From Halioglobus sp. (GTDB lineage Bacteria > Pseudomonadota > Gammaproteobacteria > Pseudomonadales > Halieaceae): a stretch of 64,000 bases of DNA. Positions 1-8,253 of the stretch are shown here, piece by piece. The stretch lies in NCBI GenBank assembly GCA_020443345.1, contig JAGRIH010000037.1:1-64000 (forward strand). The letters run 5' to 3'. The position numbers and the translations under genes were made by a program. Numbering within the stretch: position 1 is the stretch's first letter; each line of letters opens with the position of its first letter. The notes under the pieces were generated by a model that did not search any database, was not told where the DNA came from, and saw only the letters and a program-made list of their open reading frames with translations.

Positions 1-30
1 TACTCATAAAGTTACGGAATCAGGATTTAG

Positions 31-36
31 TATACT
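31..36 (+). promoter_or_regulatory. Possible -10 element ahead of the sigma-factor gene
   Basis: TATACT lies 37 bases before the sigma-factor start codon and matches a sigma-70 -10 hexamer at five of six positions. No convincing -35 hexamer is seen 16-18 bases upstream, so this is only a candidate, and the window begins too close to judge. Confidence 0.25.
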
Positions 37-72
37 GTCCCCTATTTACTGATGTGACGATGGACTCAAAGA

Positions 73-861
73 ATGGACAAAGATCACTACACACAGGAAT
101 TCATCGACTTCAGACCACAACTGGTTTCCTACCTCTACCGCCTCACAACCAACCTGAGCGGCGCAGAGGACCTGGCGCAAGACACCTACCTCAAGGTAAT
201 GGACAAGCTCGACACTTTCGAGGGCCGTTCCAGCTTCAAGACCTGGGCCTTCACCATCGCTACCAACCTGTTGCGCGACAATCAGCGCGTCAGGAAGCGT
301 TGGGGTGCAGACTGGATGGACAAGGTTCGCGATGCCCATCTGGCCGACACCGAGCTGATGGCGGCGAAGGCCGACATCGTGCACAACGCGCCCTACGGCC
401 ACTTCGTGATGAGCGAACACGTGAACTACTGTTTCAACTGCACCGTCAAGACGCTGCTGCTGGACCAGCAGATCTGCCTGTGGCTAAAGGAGGTGTATGC
501 GTTCACGGTCGCCGAGATCATCGACATCACCGGTCTCAGCGAGGGCAAGGTCAAGCACGCGATCGCCGATGCCCGTTCGACGCTCGCCAGGGTGTTCACT
601 GAGAGATGCGCCCTTATCAACAAGGAAGGCGTATGCAGCCAGTGCACCGGCCTCAACGAGATATACAACCCGCAGCAGGATGCGCAGATCGAGGCCAACC
701 GGATGAAGATGGTGAAACAGGCCTCCGACAGCAGCAAGGAACGCTTGCTGGATCTCAGGCTGGAGCTGGCCAGGGATATGAACCCGCTGCTCGGCGAAGG
801 CCGCGATCTGCACAAACACCTTATTGAGAACTCGCCCCGCTGGGCCGAACCACAAGGCTGA
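73..861 (+). CDS. ECF-type RNA polymerase sigma factor with cysteine motifs and C-terminal extension
   Basis: A 262-residue sigma-70 family protein. Residues about 10-80 form sigma region 2 (AEDLAQDTYLKVMDKL, then SFKTWAFTIATNLLRD). A HTH resembling region 4 follows at about 145-175 (FTVAEIIDITGLSEGKVKHAI). Between them is CFNC, and after region 4 comes RCALINKEGVCSQC, so two CxxC-like pairs could bind a metal. The last 70 or so residues are a helical extension absent from minimal ECF factors. I recognise the RCALINK/GVC.QC signature from a group of ECF-like factors but know no regulon. No anti-sigma gene is adjacent; the VOC gene 79 bases downstream may be co-transcribed. No good Shine-Dalgarno precedes the ATG, but it fits the start of region 2. 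Confidence 0.8.
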   Translation: MDKDHYTQEFIDFRPQLVSYLYRLTTNLSGAEDLAQDTYLKVMDKLDTFEGRSSFKTWAFTIATNLLRDNQRVRKRWGADWMDKVRDAHLADTELMAAKADIVHNAPYGHFVMSEHVNYCFNCTVKTLLLDQQICLWLKEVYAFTVAEIIDITGLSEGKVKHAIADARSTLARVFTERCALINKEGVCSQCTGLNEIYNPQQDAQIEANRMKMVKQASDSSKERLLDLRLELARDMNPLLGEGRDLHKHLIENSPRWAEPQG

Positions 862-940
862 CTGCCGAGGCATCCAATCCCCGTCCGTTTCCCTCCGCCC
901 GGACGTCTAAACAGATGTAATCCAACAGGAGGAAAACGAA

Positions 941-1309
941 ATGACCAATCCAGTAAGCTGGTTCGAGATCGCGAGCAACAATCTGAACCGCTCGAAAGAG
1001 TTCTATGCCACTGTTTTTCAGAGTGATCTTCAGGACCTCGACATGCCAGAGATGAAGTTGTGCATGTTCCCCGGCGACCCTGCCGGTGCCGGGTCTGCCG
1101 GTGCGCTGGTGCAATCCGGCCAGGCGAAACCATCCTCGGAAGGCACCATCATCTATTTCGAATGCGATGATATTGACGAGATCACGAAGCGTGTGGAGTC
1201 TGCTGGCGGAACCTTGCTGTTCCCGAAGACGCCGGTCGGTGACTTCGGTTTCATCAGCCAGTTCCTCGATCCAGACGGCAATCGGATCGGGCTTCATTCA
1301 CACAGATAA
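941..1309 (+). CDS. VOC-superfamily (glyoxalase/bleomycin-resistance fold) protein
   Basis: A 122-residue single-domain VOC protein. The N-terminal beta-alpha-beta unit has the usual WFEI...NLNRSKEFYATVF pattern, and the C-terminal half ends in QFLDPDGNRIGLHS, typical of the family. VOC proteins bind a metal through His/Glu residues and act in isomerisation, ring cleavage or drug sequestration; the substrate here cannot be read from sequence. Length suits a one-module protomer that dimerises. A strong Shine-Dalgarno (GGAGG) lies eight bases before the ATG. It follows the sigma-factor gene on the same strand and may share its transcript. Confidence 0.8.
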   Translation: MTNPVSWFEIASNNLNRSKEFYATVFQSDLQDLDMPEMKLCMFPGDPAGAGSAGALVQSGQAKPSSEGTIIYFECDDIDEITKRVESAGGTLLFPKTPVGDFGFISQFLDPDGNRIGLHSHR

Positions 1310-1704
1310 GTCAGCACAAGACCCACTGCTATTTTACGCGGCAGCAAGTCGATGTCGCTGATAAGGTGGCGAACGATCCGTGAGCGCGACCTGAGATATA
1401 TCACTCTCCTTTCCATGGAGAGGCTTATGCTCTCATAATGTTTTCTATGCATATTGACCAATGTTTGATGCCCGCCGTTGCCAGGAAATGCGGGCCATTG
1501 CCTTCCAGTGCCGGTCACTCCCACTCGATGGTAAATAAGTCTGAATAGTTCTGTATTTTCAATGCTGTTCCTGCTTGCGTATTTGTCGATGCCATGAAAA
1601 ATACCTTGCAGAGATTCCTGGTTAATCTCCTGCTGGAAGATACGATAACCGATCAATGCGCTGGGTACGCAACTACTGGATGCCTATTCCCTACACCGGC
1701 ATGA
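1310..1704. other. Gene-poor spacer holding a displaced guaA tail
   Basis: I see no convincing gene in this roughly 400-base stretch. Minus-strand open frames here have no recognisable domain. The notable content is a diverged copy of the guaA 3' end with its downstream flank (1465-1533). A short hairpin-like palindrome, CTTTCCATGGAGAGG, lies near 1409. Confidence 0.5.
1465..1533 (-). repeat. Displaced copy of the guaA 3' end (candidate att site, distal)
   Basis: ACTCCCACTCGATGGTA at 1517-1533 is identical to 8293-8309. On the minus strand it encodes the GuaA terminus TIEWE, followed here by TGA rather than TAG. Homology extends past the stop: the 20 bases at 1465-1484 match 8254-8273 at 18 positions. 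A guaA tail this far from the gene is what site-specific integration into the 3' end of guaA leaves behind. Confidence 0.7.
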
Positions 1705-2577
1705 TCAATCTCGGTTAAAAAGCATACTGGTCCCAAAACGCCCCGAGTTTTCCTGGTCCCGCGTCATCCTCTTAAAGAAAAAATCACGATCCAGCATGAA
1801 GAGCACGCTAGCCAGCAAAAGCAGCAACCCAGTCTGGATAATCTTGCTGTCCGGATGGGTCGCGATTATTTCGTTGAAGAAGCCGGCAGTGAATTGGAAT
1901 ATGATTGTCACCAGGATATTCCTGCCCGTTTTGTAATACAACCAGTTCATCAGCAGCACGAACGGGATGACGCTAACCATGAAATTTGCGCCGTGTATCC
2001 ACCCGGTCTAGACCAGATTGCTCTGGTAATAATCCCGCATCCCAGCCAGGGGTATGTGCCAGATGGCCAAGAAAACGCTGAACAACAGCGACGTCATGAA
2101 CAGGCTCATCCTGCTCCGCAGGCAGTCTGTACCGTAGGAATGCCAGCCGAGTTCTTCCACCACAGGAGCGAGGATTAACATGAACCAGACCGGGAATATG
2201 CCGGATTAGAACGTAAAATGCCCGGTGATGACGAACTGCTCCGGACTGTATCCGAACAACAGTGAGACGGCCTGCGCCAGCAGGATACTTGCGGGCATCA
2301 ACAGGCAGGCGAGCAACAGGTAAACCGGTCTGACCGCCCTGAAATTGAAGAACCTGCTCATAACATCCTTCCACAATACGTCATCCCTGCGGATGAATCC
2401 GTACGCGATCAACGGCGGACCCAGCAGGCCGACAAACGCGACAACGCTCGCAACCCTCAAGTTCTCATCTGTGTGGGGAGTCAGGTGACTTATATAACCT
2501 GCCACCATCCAGAACGACCAGGGGATTAGCGTAGCGAGACTGTAGAACAGTAGCGGGTGTTTGTATTTTTCAATCAT
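1705..2577 (-). pseudogene. CPBP (CAAX/bacteriocin-processing) intramembrane protease, two in-frame stops
   Basis: One continuous minus-strand frame encodes a multi-pass membrane protein of the CPBP family. It has the EELGW motif (about 125 residues in) and FLAIWHIP, which carry the catalytic Glu and His. The frame is broken by TAA at 2206-2208 and TAG at 2008-2010 with no frameshift, leaving three fragments of about 123, 65 and 99 codons. Family members cleave prenylated or bacteriocin-type substrates in the membrane and are often linked to self-immunity. It is the last gene of the MipA/serine-hydrolase group. Two stops near the active-site segment make it almost certainly non-functional; sequencing error at both is unlikely but possible. 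Confidence 0.75.
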
Positions 2578-2660
2578 TCGGGTTTCTCGCAGCGTTCACT
2601 TAGACAGTACTACGATATTATTGCTTACAGGCACATTCTTTATGTTCGCGCCCCTTTCAC

Positions 2661-2861
2661 TCAACCGATGACCAGGCAGCGAAACAGCCAGACCACGAAC
2701 AGAACAACAAATACTGCCCCGGTGAGCATGGAGAGCAAATACCATATATTGCGCATCATGATATCCGGATCGGGCCGCTCGCCATACTCCCTGACAACTT
2801 CCGCACTAATCAGCCGGCCTGAAGACAAAACCGGAATAGACAAGATGATCCCGTCCATCAA
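2661..2861 (-). CDS. Small single-pass membrane protein, uncertain
   Basis: A 66-codon frame starting inside the 3' end of the serine-hydrolase gene in another frame. Its second half (about residues 37-62, YLLSMLTGAVFVVLFVVWLF) is a clear membrane segment. No Shine-Dalgarno is visible, so it would depend on coupling to the upstream gene. It could instead be the frame-shifted membrane tail of the serine hydrolase, some of which carry C-terminal membrane segments. I recognise no family. Confidence 0.35.
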   Translation of the reverse strand: MMDGIILSIPVLSSGRLISAEVVREYGERPDPDIMMRNIWYLLSMLTGAVFVVLFVVWLFRCLVIG

Positions 2862-4584
2862 TACTCACAGCACGCAGGGCCCCGCCCATCTGACGACCAA
2901 TACCCTGAACAAACGCAACGTCCTCCCTCACGGGATCGAGCGGAAACCGCATGGCTTCGACTTCACCAGGTGTGACGTCGAGAACGGCGTCCAGTCGCAA
3001 TACTCTGTCCTTGTAGACCAGCTTGACATCACGTAGCTGCATAGCTCCGATTGCATTGCTGACTTCGTAGGCGCCAAGACGACGTCGCCAGACTTCCGGT
3101 AACACGTGCGGCCTGATCTTCTGCGCCAGTATCTGGCGTGGCTTGCCATCGACATAACCGACGATCAGCTCCCGTTCGCCTATGTGCCGATACTCTGCGC
3201 CGACTCGATTCAGGATAGCGAAATTGAGCGGTATCAATCCGAACAGATCGTATTCTAGATACAACCTGTCATCCTCGTGTCGAACAACACTGAATCGATC
3301 TTCACGCACGCTCAACTCAAGCGAGTCATTGTCACGCTCGATATCCACCCATCCGAACAGACTGGACCAGCTTCCGGGCAATCGAGACAGATCGTCTGCG
3401 CTCAAGGCCAGGTTCCTGGAGGTCACATTATTTTCAGGCAACACCATACCGGTCTTGCTTTCCAGCATCAGCGCCATCGCTTTCCTCGCAATATCCGCGG
3501 TAACCCGCCCCGCGCTGTTGCTGTTGGACATGACCACCACCGCCAGCTTGTGTTCGGGAAGCGTCATCAGCTGGCTGGAAAACATCGGGGTTCCGCCGTT
3601 ATGGGATACCAGGTGACCCACCTGCTCACCCATGCTGTCATCGATCGCCCAGGCGAAACCAAAGGCCGGCGCCATATCGAAGGCAGAGTGACCATCTTGG
3701 TAGCTTTGCATCTCCTTCAAACCGGCACGCGAAATAACAGGCGTGACTTCACCGGACTGGACACGAAAGGTCAGTTGAGCAAAATGAGCCAGATCTTCGA
3801 CGCTGGCGTTCAACCCACCAGCAGGCTGCTCCCGCAGCACAGGGATTGCTCGTTGTTGCTGTTCGTAGTATCCCGCCGCATTCTGCCCACCATCTCGTAG
3901 TCGCCCGATGTACGCATGACGCATACCTGCCGGTTCCAGTATCCGCTTCTCGACATACTCGTTGTAAGGCAACCCACTGACGCGCTCGACCAGCAATCCG
4001 AGCAAGCCGAAAGCAATATTGGAATAGGCCCTGACCTGGCCCGGCTCGAAAGCAAGGTATTCATCCTTCAACAATTCGGGCAGGTCCCTGTAACTCGCAG
4101 TCTCGTCACCCCACATGCCGTTGACGATATCCGAAGGCAATCCTGAGTGATGCGTCATCATCAAACGCGGCGTGACTTCGCTGGACGGTTCAAACCGGGT
4201 GTGGACCTGAAATTCCGGTACATATTCACGTAGCGGATGATCGATATCCAGCCTACCCTGCTCCACCAGTTGCATAACCGCCGTCGCAGTGAACAGTTTG
4301 GTGATGGATCCCGCGCGGTAAACCGTTTGCGGGCCGGCTTGTATGTCCTTACCTTCGTCGGCGAAACCAAAACCTTGTGACCATACGATACGCTGGTCGT
4401 CCACCAGAGCAATACTAAGACCGACAATATCATGCTCGGCCATCTGGTCCCTGATCATCCATTGCAGATACTCGCGTGCATACGAGTACTCATCACCCAG
4501 TACGCTGGCGGGTTTCTGTGGCCCGGCGGCGCAGGCGGTGAGCAGCAATGCCGCAAGTACACTGTAGATACCTGTCTTGTTCAT
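2806..4584 (-). CDS. Beta-lactamase-fold serine hydrolase, lipoprotein
   Basis: A 592-residue exported protein. Residues 1-19 form a lipoprotein signal with lipobox LTAC, so it is likely anchored to the outer or inner membrane. A class C beta-lactamase/esterase domain follows: SITK (the SxxK nucleophile and base) near residue 95, YSN near 190 and HNGG near 340 in place of the KTG box. About 200 residues then form a mostly beta C-terminal region of the kind seen in serine hydrolases of this group. Such enzymes are usually esterases or D-amino-acid peptidases rather than antibiotic-degrading enzymes. A strong Shine-Dalgarno (GGGGGAAGG) precedes the start, and the MipA-like gene ends 22 bases upstream, so they form one operon. 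Confidence 0.88.
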   Translation of the reverse strand: MNKTGIYSVLAALLLTACAAGPQKPASVLGDEYSYAREYLQWMIRDQMAEHDIVGLSIALVDDQRIVWSQGFGFADEGKDIQAGPQTVYRAGSITKLFTATAVMQLVEQGRLDIDHPLREYVPEFQVHTRFEPSSEVTPRLMMTHHSGLPSDIVNGMWGDETASYRDLPELLKDEYLAFEPGQVRAYSNIAFGLLGLLVERVSGLPYNEYVEKRILEPAGMRHAYIGRLRDGGQNAAGYYEQQQRAIPVLREQPAGGLNASVEDLAHFAQLTFRVQSGEVTPVISRAGLKEMQSYQDGHSAFDMAPAFGFAWAIDDSMGEQVGHLVSHNGGTPMFSSQLMTLPEHKLAVVVMSNSNSAGRVTADIARKAMALMLESKTGMVLPENNVTSRNLALSADDLSRLPGSWSSLFGWVDIERDNDSLELSVREDRFSVVRHEDDRLYLEYDLFGLIPLNFAILNRVGAEYRHIGERELIVGYVDGKPRQILAQKIRPHVLPEVWRRRLGAYEVSNAIGAMQLRDVKLVYKDRVLRLDAVLDVTPGEVEAMRFPLDPVREDVAFVQGIGRQMGGALRAVSIDGRDHLVYSGFVFRPAD

Positions 4585-4606
4585 CGGGCCTTCCCCCTTA
4601 AAACGT

Positions 4607-5323
4607 TTACAGCACTGCGCTGTAGAGATTCAGCTGGTTGTTGCGATCGATAATCGGGCTGTCGGCGATACTGTCATCCAGCAGGGTGATTTCGCAGCCA
4701 CCGACCAGTAGCCATTCACGATCCAGCTTGTACACGAGGTTGAATGTCGCGTAGGGATTGATCGCTGCATCACCCAGGTAACCGGGTCGACCGAAACGCG
4801 CTTCCTTTTGTGAGACACCATAGTAATAATCGACCAACTCCGCACTCTTCCAGCTCACGCCCAGCAACGACTCGAATATCCAGCGACCGGCCTGCAACGG
4901 GTAGCGATAGGCGGCTTTGATTTCCTGGCCCCCACTACGGCCGGTGATATCGGCCAGCACGTTGACCTTGATCTCTCCCCATAAGGCAGTTGTGGTGATG
5001 CCCAGCCCCAGGTCAAACCCGGATTCGCGGTCCTCCATGCTTTCCAGAGCACTGCTGTCCTTCACCTCGTAACCTTCGCCACGCCGCTGCCCCAGTATGC
5101 TCAGTCGATAACCGTCCTGCTGGTAAAACGCGTAGGACAGCTCACCGCCTACGAAACTGAATCGCTCTCCCTGGTAATTCACCGCCGGCACCAGGGCCAC
5201 TTCAGTTTTCTTGTCCTGGATGGTAGAAACATGGCTTTCAGCCACCAGCCCCATCTGCAACTGCCCGGCCACAGTGTGCCCACACAAAAACAATGCCATA
5301 ACTGCAATCGTTCGTGTTTTCAT
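4607..5323 (-). CDS. MipA/OmpV family outer-membrane protein
   Basis: A 238-residue protein with a signal peptide cleaved near residue 20 (HTVAG) and alternating amphipathic strands typical of a small beta barrel. Features include VALVPAVNYQGERFSFVGGELSYAF near the N-terminus, the central ESLLGVSWKS and a terminal strand ending LYSAVL. MipA/OmpV proteins sit in the outer membrane; some scaffold murein synthases, others respond to osmotic or envelope stress. AGGAG six bases before the ATG supports the start. It heads the operon with the serine hydrolase. The candidate AraC operator at 5380-5404 lies 57 bases upstream, so control by the neighbouring regulator is likely. Confidence 0.82.
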   Translation of the reverse strand: MKTRTIAVMALFLCGHTVAGQLQMGLVAESHVSTIQDKKTEVALVPAVNYQGERFSFVGGELSYAFYQQDGYRLSILGQRRGEGYEVKDSSALESMEDRESGFDLGLGITTTALWGEIKVNVLADITGRSGGQEIKAAYRYPLQAGRWIFESLLGVSWKSAELVDYYYGVSQKEARFGRPGYLGDAAINPYATFNLVYKLDREWLLVGGCEITLLDDSIADSPIIDRNNQLNLYSAVL

Positions 5324-5379
5324 CGTATTCTCCTGTCTAGCTAAGCGACAGGATCAGTCTGATACCTTGGGTGGGAAAG

Positions 5380-5404
5380 TTCGTCCTGACTTACAAGACC
5401 GGAC
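5380..5404. promoter_or_regulatory. Candidate AraC-regulator operator, copy 1
   Basis: A 25-bp site containing GTCCTGACTTACAAG then ACCGGAC, identical at 24 of 25 positions to 6835-6859. It begins 57 bases before the mipA-like start codon and ends three bases before the regulator's stop codon, where an activator site for the mipA operon would be expected. Two copies, each upstream of a transcription unit next to the regulator, suggest an operator; this is inference. Confidence 0.55.
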
Positions 5405-5407
5405 AGT

Positions 5408-6598
5408 CTATTGCACCGCAGTGGCCTGCAGTGCCCGGAATTGCTTTGGTGTCATCCCGGCGTGTTTTCTGAACGCAGTGTAAAAAGACGACTTGGAGCT
5501 GAACCCGGCATCCATCGCCACGCCGAGTATGTTGTCGTCCGAATCTTTCAGCCGCTTGCAGACAAATTCGACGCGATAGCGATTGATGAAATCGAAAAAG
5601 TTAATTTGCAGGTTCTGGTTGATTGCCTGCGAGATATAGTGGCTTTTGAACCCCGACGCCTGTGCCAGGTCCGCGATGGTGAGTTTCGGTTCCAGGTAAA
5701 GTGGATTTTCCGCGAGCAGGCTGCGCAGTTCATCCAGGATCAGCCGGCTTTGCGACTCATCGATACCGGTCCCCTGATATCCGGGCGCAGGAGGCATATC
5801 TGGCCCGGTTTCCGCGATTTCTTCCTGCTCCCTGACACCCTGATCTTCGATGAACAACCCGGGTTGCCGGATTCCCATAAAGCCCAGGAAGAAAATACAG
5901 AAAATAATGGACAGGTACAGAACAGAATCGAGCAGATCCGGTGTATTGATCCCGAAGATCGAGAGCACGTAAAGCGAAAGATACACCAGGAACAAACCAC
6001 CCAGCGACAGCAACATGGTCTTCAGCCATTGGAGGTCTACTGCCTCGCGGTAAGAATAGGTATCGCCTATCGACTTCTGGTGTCGGACCACAAGCCGGAC
6101 ACTCCACAGCAGGTAGACCAGGATGGAAAATATACCTAGACTAAGAGTCAGGAAGTCATACAGCTCCAGAACGCCGGATGCCGTGTCGCTTGCTTCGATG
6201 AAGTCAATGAAGTCCTGCAGTGGGAGCCTGGTCATGAGATACACGGCCAGGCAGGCAGTCAGCAGCCCCGGAACCAGGTGTCGCAACCAGCCCTTCACTG
6301 ATTGTTGTCGTGGCGGCGTGGTGATTCGCGAGACATAAAAATAGATGACCGGCCCATACAGTAGGTCAGTAATGTGCTCAATAACCGCAATACGCGGTAG
6401 CAGCTGCATATAACCGGACTCAAGCAAAAACTCGTCAAACAGATCATAGGCGAACAGGAACATCAGTATCGCCAGCAACAGGTTGGCTTTCCTGCGCAGG
6501 TCGCCGATCGTCAGCAGACTCATCATCAGGAATATGCCCTGGATCGAGCCGACTGCCAGTAAAACTGCGTAGAGGTTGATATGTGTTTGCTGAATCAC
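5408..6598 (-). CDS. Membrane-anchored AraC-family transcriptional regulator
   Basis: From the GTG at 6598 the protein is 396 residues. Seven or eight hydrophobic helices occupy about residues 8-245, and an AraC/XylS double helix-turn-helix fills the last 100 (LTIADLAQASGFKSHYISQAI and GVAMDAGFSSKSSFYTAF...GMTPKQFR). The layout matches AraC proteins with an integral-membrane sensor, which detect envelope or lipid signals and bind DNA from the membrane. An upstream in-frame ATG would add 79 Cys- and Arg-rich residues that look non-coding; GGGAGAAAAGGG just upstream favours the GTG. It lies between the mipA operon and the divergent hydrolase gene, with matching sites in both control regions. 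Confidence 0.85.
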   Translation of the reverse strand: MIQQTHINLYAVLLAVGSIQGIFLMMSLLTIGDLRRKANLLLAILMFLFAYDLFDEFLLESGYMQLLPRIAVIEHITDLLYGPVIYFYVSRITTPPRQQSVKGWLRHLVPGLLTACLAVYLMTRLPLQDFIDFIEASDTASGVLELYDFLTLSLGIFSILVYLLWSVRLVVRHQKSIGDTYSYREAVDLQWLKTMLLSLGGLFLVYLSLYVLSIFGINTPDLLDSVLYLSIIFCIFFLGFMGIRQPGLFIEDQGVREQEEIAETGPDMPPAPGYQGTGIDESQSRLILDELRSLLAENPLYLEPKLTIADLAQASGFKSHYISQAINQNLQINFFDFINRYRVEFVCKRLKDSDDNILGVAMDAGFSSKSSFYTAFRKHAGMTPKQFRALQATAVQ

Positions 6599-6834
6599 AG
6601 ATACCCTTTTCTCCCTGGAGGTAAGAAAATTACAGCAACTTTCCCCCGACGTACAGCACGCTCCTCCGCACCCCCTGCAGACATACCCTGCCTGCCGGAT
6701 TGAATTCCGTATTTCCCGTAATAATAACAGCTTACGCAATTCCAACCGTATATTCCTGAACCGGTACTCGCCGTCACAGATCGATACAAGCAGACGAAAA
6801 TGCGGGGCAGGCCGCCAGATATTCGAAAAAATCA

Positions 6835-6859
6835 TTCGTCCTGACTTACAAGTCCGGAC
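6835..6859. promoter_or_regulatory. Candidate AraC-regulator operator, copy 2
   Basis: The second copy of the 25-bp site, GTCCTGACTTACAAG then TCCGGAC. CGTCC at its start and GGACG at its end are inverted, and GTCC also recurs directly within it. It lies between the regulator gene and the divergent hydrolase gene, centred about 52 bases before the hydrolase's -10 hexamer, a class-I activator position. Confidence 0.55.
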
Positions 6860-6898
6860 GACTACAGGGAGCTGAATCGCTAGTTTTTGACTGAAGCG

Positions 6899-6904
6899 TA
6901 TAAT
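6899..6904 (+). promoter_or_regulatory. -10 element of the hydrolase gene
   Basis: A perfect TATAAT 28 bases before the ATG at 6932. The -35 position (about 6876-6881) holds no consensus, which fits a promoter that needs an activator bound at 6835-6859. Confidence 0.5.
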
Positions 6905-6931
6905 TTATTCCCTCCAGGGAGGTTATTAATC

Positions 6932-7948
6932 ATGAAACCGATAGTGCTCGACAGCGAGATCCATATAGACGTCCTCGGCAGGCACGCACTGCTGGCTGCA
7001 TCACTGCTCCTGCTTACGGCCTGTTCCAGCCTTCCGGGTAAACAGACCGCCGTAGTGGACAACTACAACATGGCATATGCCACGCAGGGTCAGGGTTCGC
7101 CGGTCGTTGTGTTCGAATCCGGATTTGGCGCCATGATGGAGAACTGGTCGGATGTGTATCCACAGATTGCCGCAATCACCAAAGTATTTGCCTATAACCG
7201 ACGCGGCTACGAGGGTAGTATTCCGCACGACGAGGCTGAAGACGATTCATCTATTACAGGCATCGCGCGCACCGTTGGCGAAGTCACGCTGGATATTGTC
7301 GCACCCTCCGTTTCCACCGTCGTGGGCATAGCCGACGCCGCAAGCACCATTTCGGACAACAAAGGTGAGGAGGTAGTCCAGGTGCGCACTGCCACACAAA
7401 CGGTTGAAGAATTGCGAGCCTTGCTGTCAGGAGCCGGTTTTGCCCCGCCTTACCTGCTGGTAGGTCATTCATCAGGTGGACTGTACGCCCTGTACTTCGC
7501 CAAGACTCATCCGGATGAGGTGGCAGGAATTGTGCTGGTCGATTCCTCACACCCGGAACAGATGCAGCGTTGCAGAGAACGTTATGGTGACGAAGAATGC
7601 GAAGTTCCCTGGCTGGCGAGATCAGTAATGAAGCTACTTCCGGATGAAATGCTGGCGGAATTTAACAGCCTGGAAGAATCAGGGCGTCAGGTAACGGCCT
7701 CCGGTCCCTTGCCTGCAATCCCTCTAACTGTTCTCAGCCATGGCAAGTCAGCTGGTACAGGCTCGGCCCCAATCGACGAGTTGTGGCCTGAGTTCCAGCA
7801 GGAACTCGCAGCACAGCTTCCCGACAGTAAACATATCATTGCTAAGAACAGCGGGCATTTTATTCAGAAAGACCAGCCAGAACTTGTCATTGAGGCGATC
7901 AGGGAGATGGTGCACGACATCCGTGCTGATAATGCCCCACAATTTTGA
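6932..7948 (+). CDS. Alpha/beta-hydrolase, predicted lipoprotein
   Basis: A 338-residue protein starting at the ATG preceded by AGGGAGG. Residues 18-33 are a hydrophobic signal ending LLTACSS, a lipobox, preceded by an unusually long n-region. The mature part is an alpha/beta hydrolase: strand GSPVVVFESGFGA, nucleophile elbow GHSSGG (Ser near residue 180) and a C-terminal catalytic His in NSGHFIQKDQP. An insert of about 70 residues precedes the nucleophile elbow. Substrates are probably small esters or lactones. It is transcribed divergently from the AraC regulator and shares its candidate operator, so it is likely part of the same regulon. Confidence 0.85.
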   Translation: MKPIVLDSEIHIDVLGRHALLAASLLLLTACSSLPGKQTAVVDNYNMAYATQGQGSPVVVFESGFGAMMENWSDVYPQIAAITKVFAYNRRGYEGSIPHDEAEDDSSITGIARTVGEVTLDIVAPSVSTVVGIADAASTISDNKGEEVVQVRTATQTVEELRALLSGAGFAPPYLLVGHSSGGLYALYFAKTHPDEVAGIVLVDSSHPEQMQRCRERYGDEECEVPWLARSVMKLLPDEMLAEFNSLEESGRQVTASGPLPAIPLTVLSHGKSAGTGSAPIDELWPEFQQELAAQLPDSKHIIAKNSGHFIQKDQPELVIEAIREMVHDIRADNAPQF

Positions 7949-8253
7949 GTATAGCCAGAAACCGGATAACAAGTGACTTTTTCATCAAGGTATAGAAAGT
8001 GGTCTGGGCGCCAGGCGCAAAACTCATATGCCTGCAATCACCAAACCCAACGTGGCGAAGCCTAGATGATGATTATCATGAAGGGCTCAATACACATGAC
8101 ATGGTATTGGGTCGATGCGAAGATCTTGAGCACAGCGATACCATGATTGGTACCATTTAGAAGCAGCAATAACTGCTTGCCGATGCCTACCAGTGCCTCA
8201 TACGGCCAGACAGAAATGAGGATAAGTTATTGGTTGTGCACACTTGCTGCGTC
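7949..8253. other. Gene-free spacer at the guaA-proximal island edge
   Basis: No open frame worth calling. It contains an 8-bp inverted repeat, CATGGTAT at 8100-8107 and ATACCATG at 8138-8145, followed at 8149-8154 by the palindrome GGTACC. These may be remnants of an integrase-side regulatory or att region; nothing further is recognisable. Confidence 0.4.

Noticed and set aside
1294-1656. 120-codon minus-strand frame across the displaced guaA tail
   Set aside because: No domain, no Shine-Dalgarno, overlaps the guaA remnant and the VOC gene end; composition looks non-coding.
2008-2208. Stop-codon recoding in the CPBP gene
   Set aside because: Two different stops (TAA and TAG), no selenocysteine or readthrough context, and standard stops elsewhere; inactivation is simpler.
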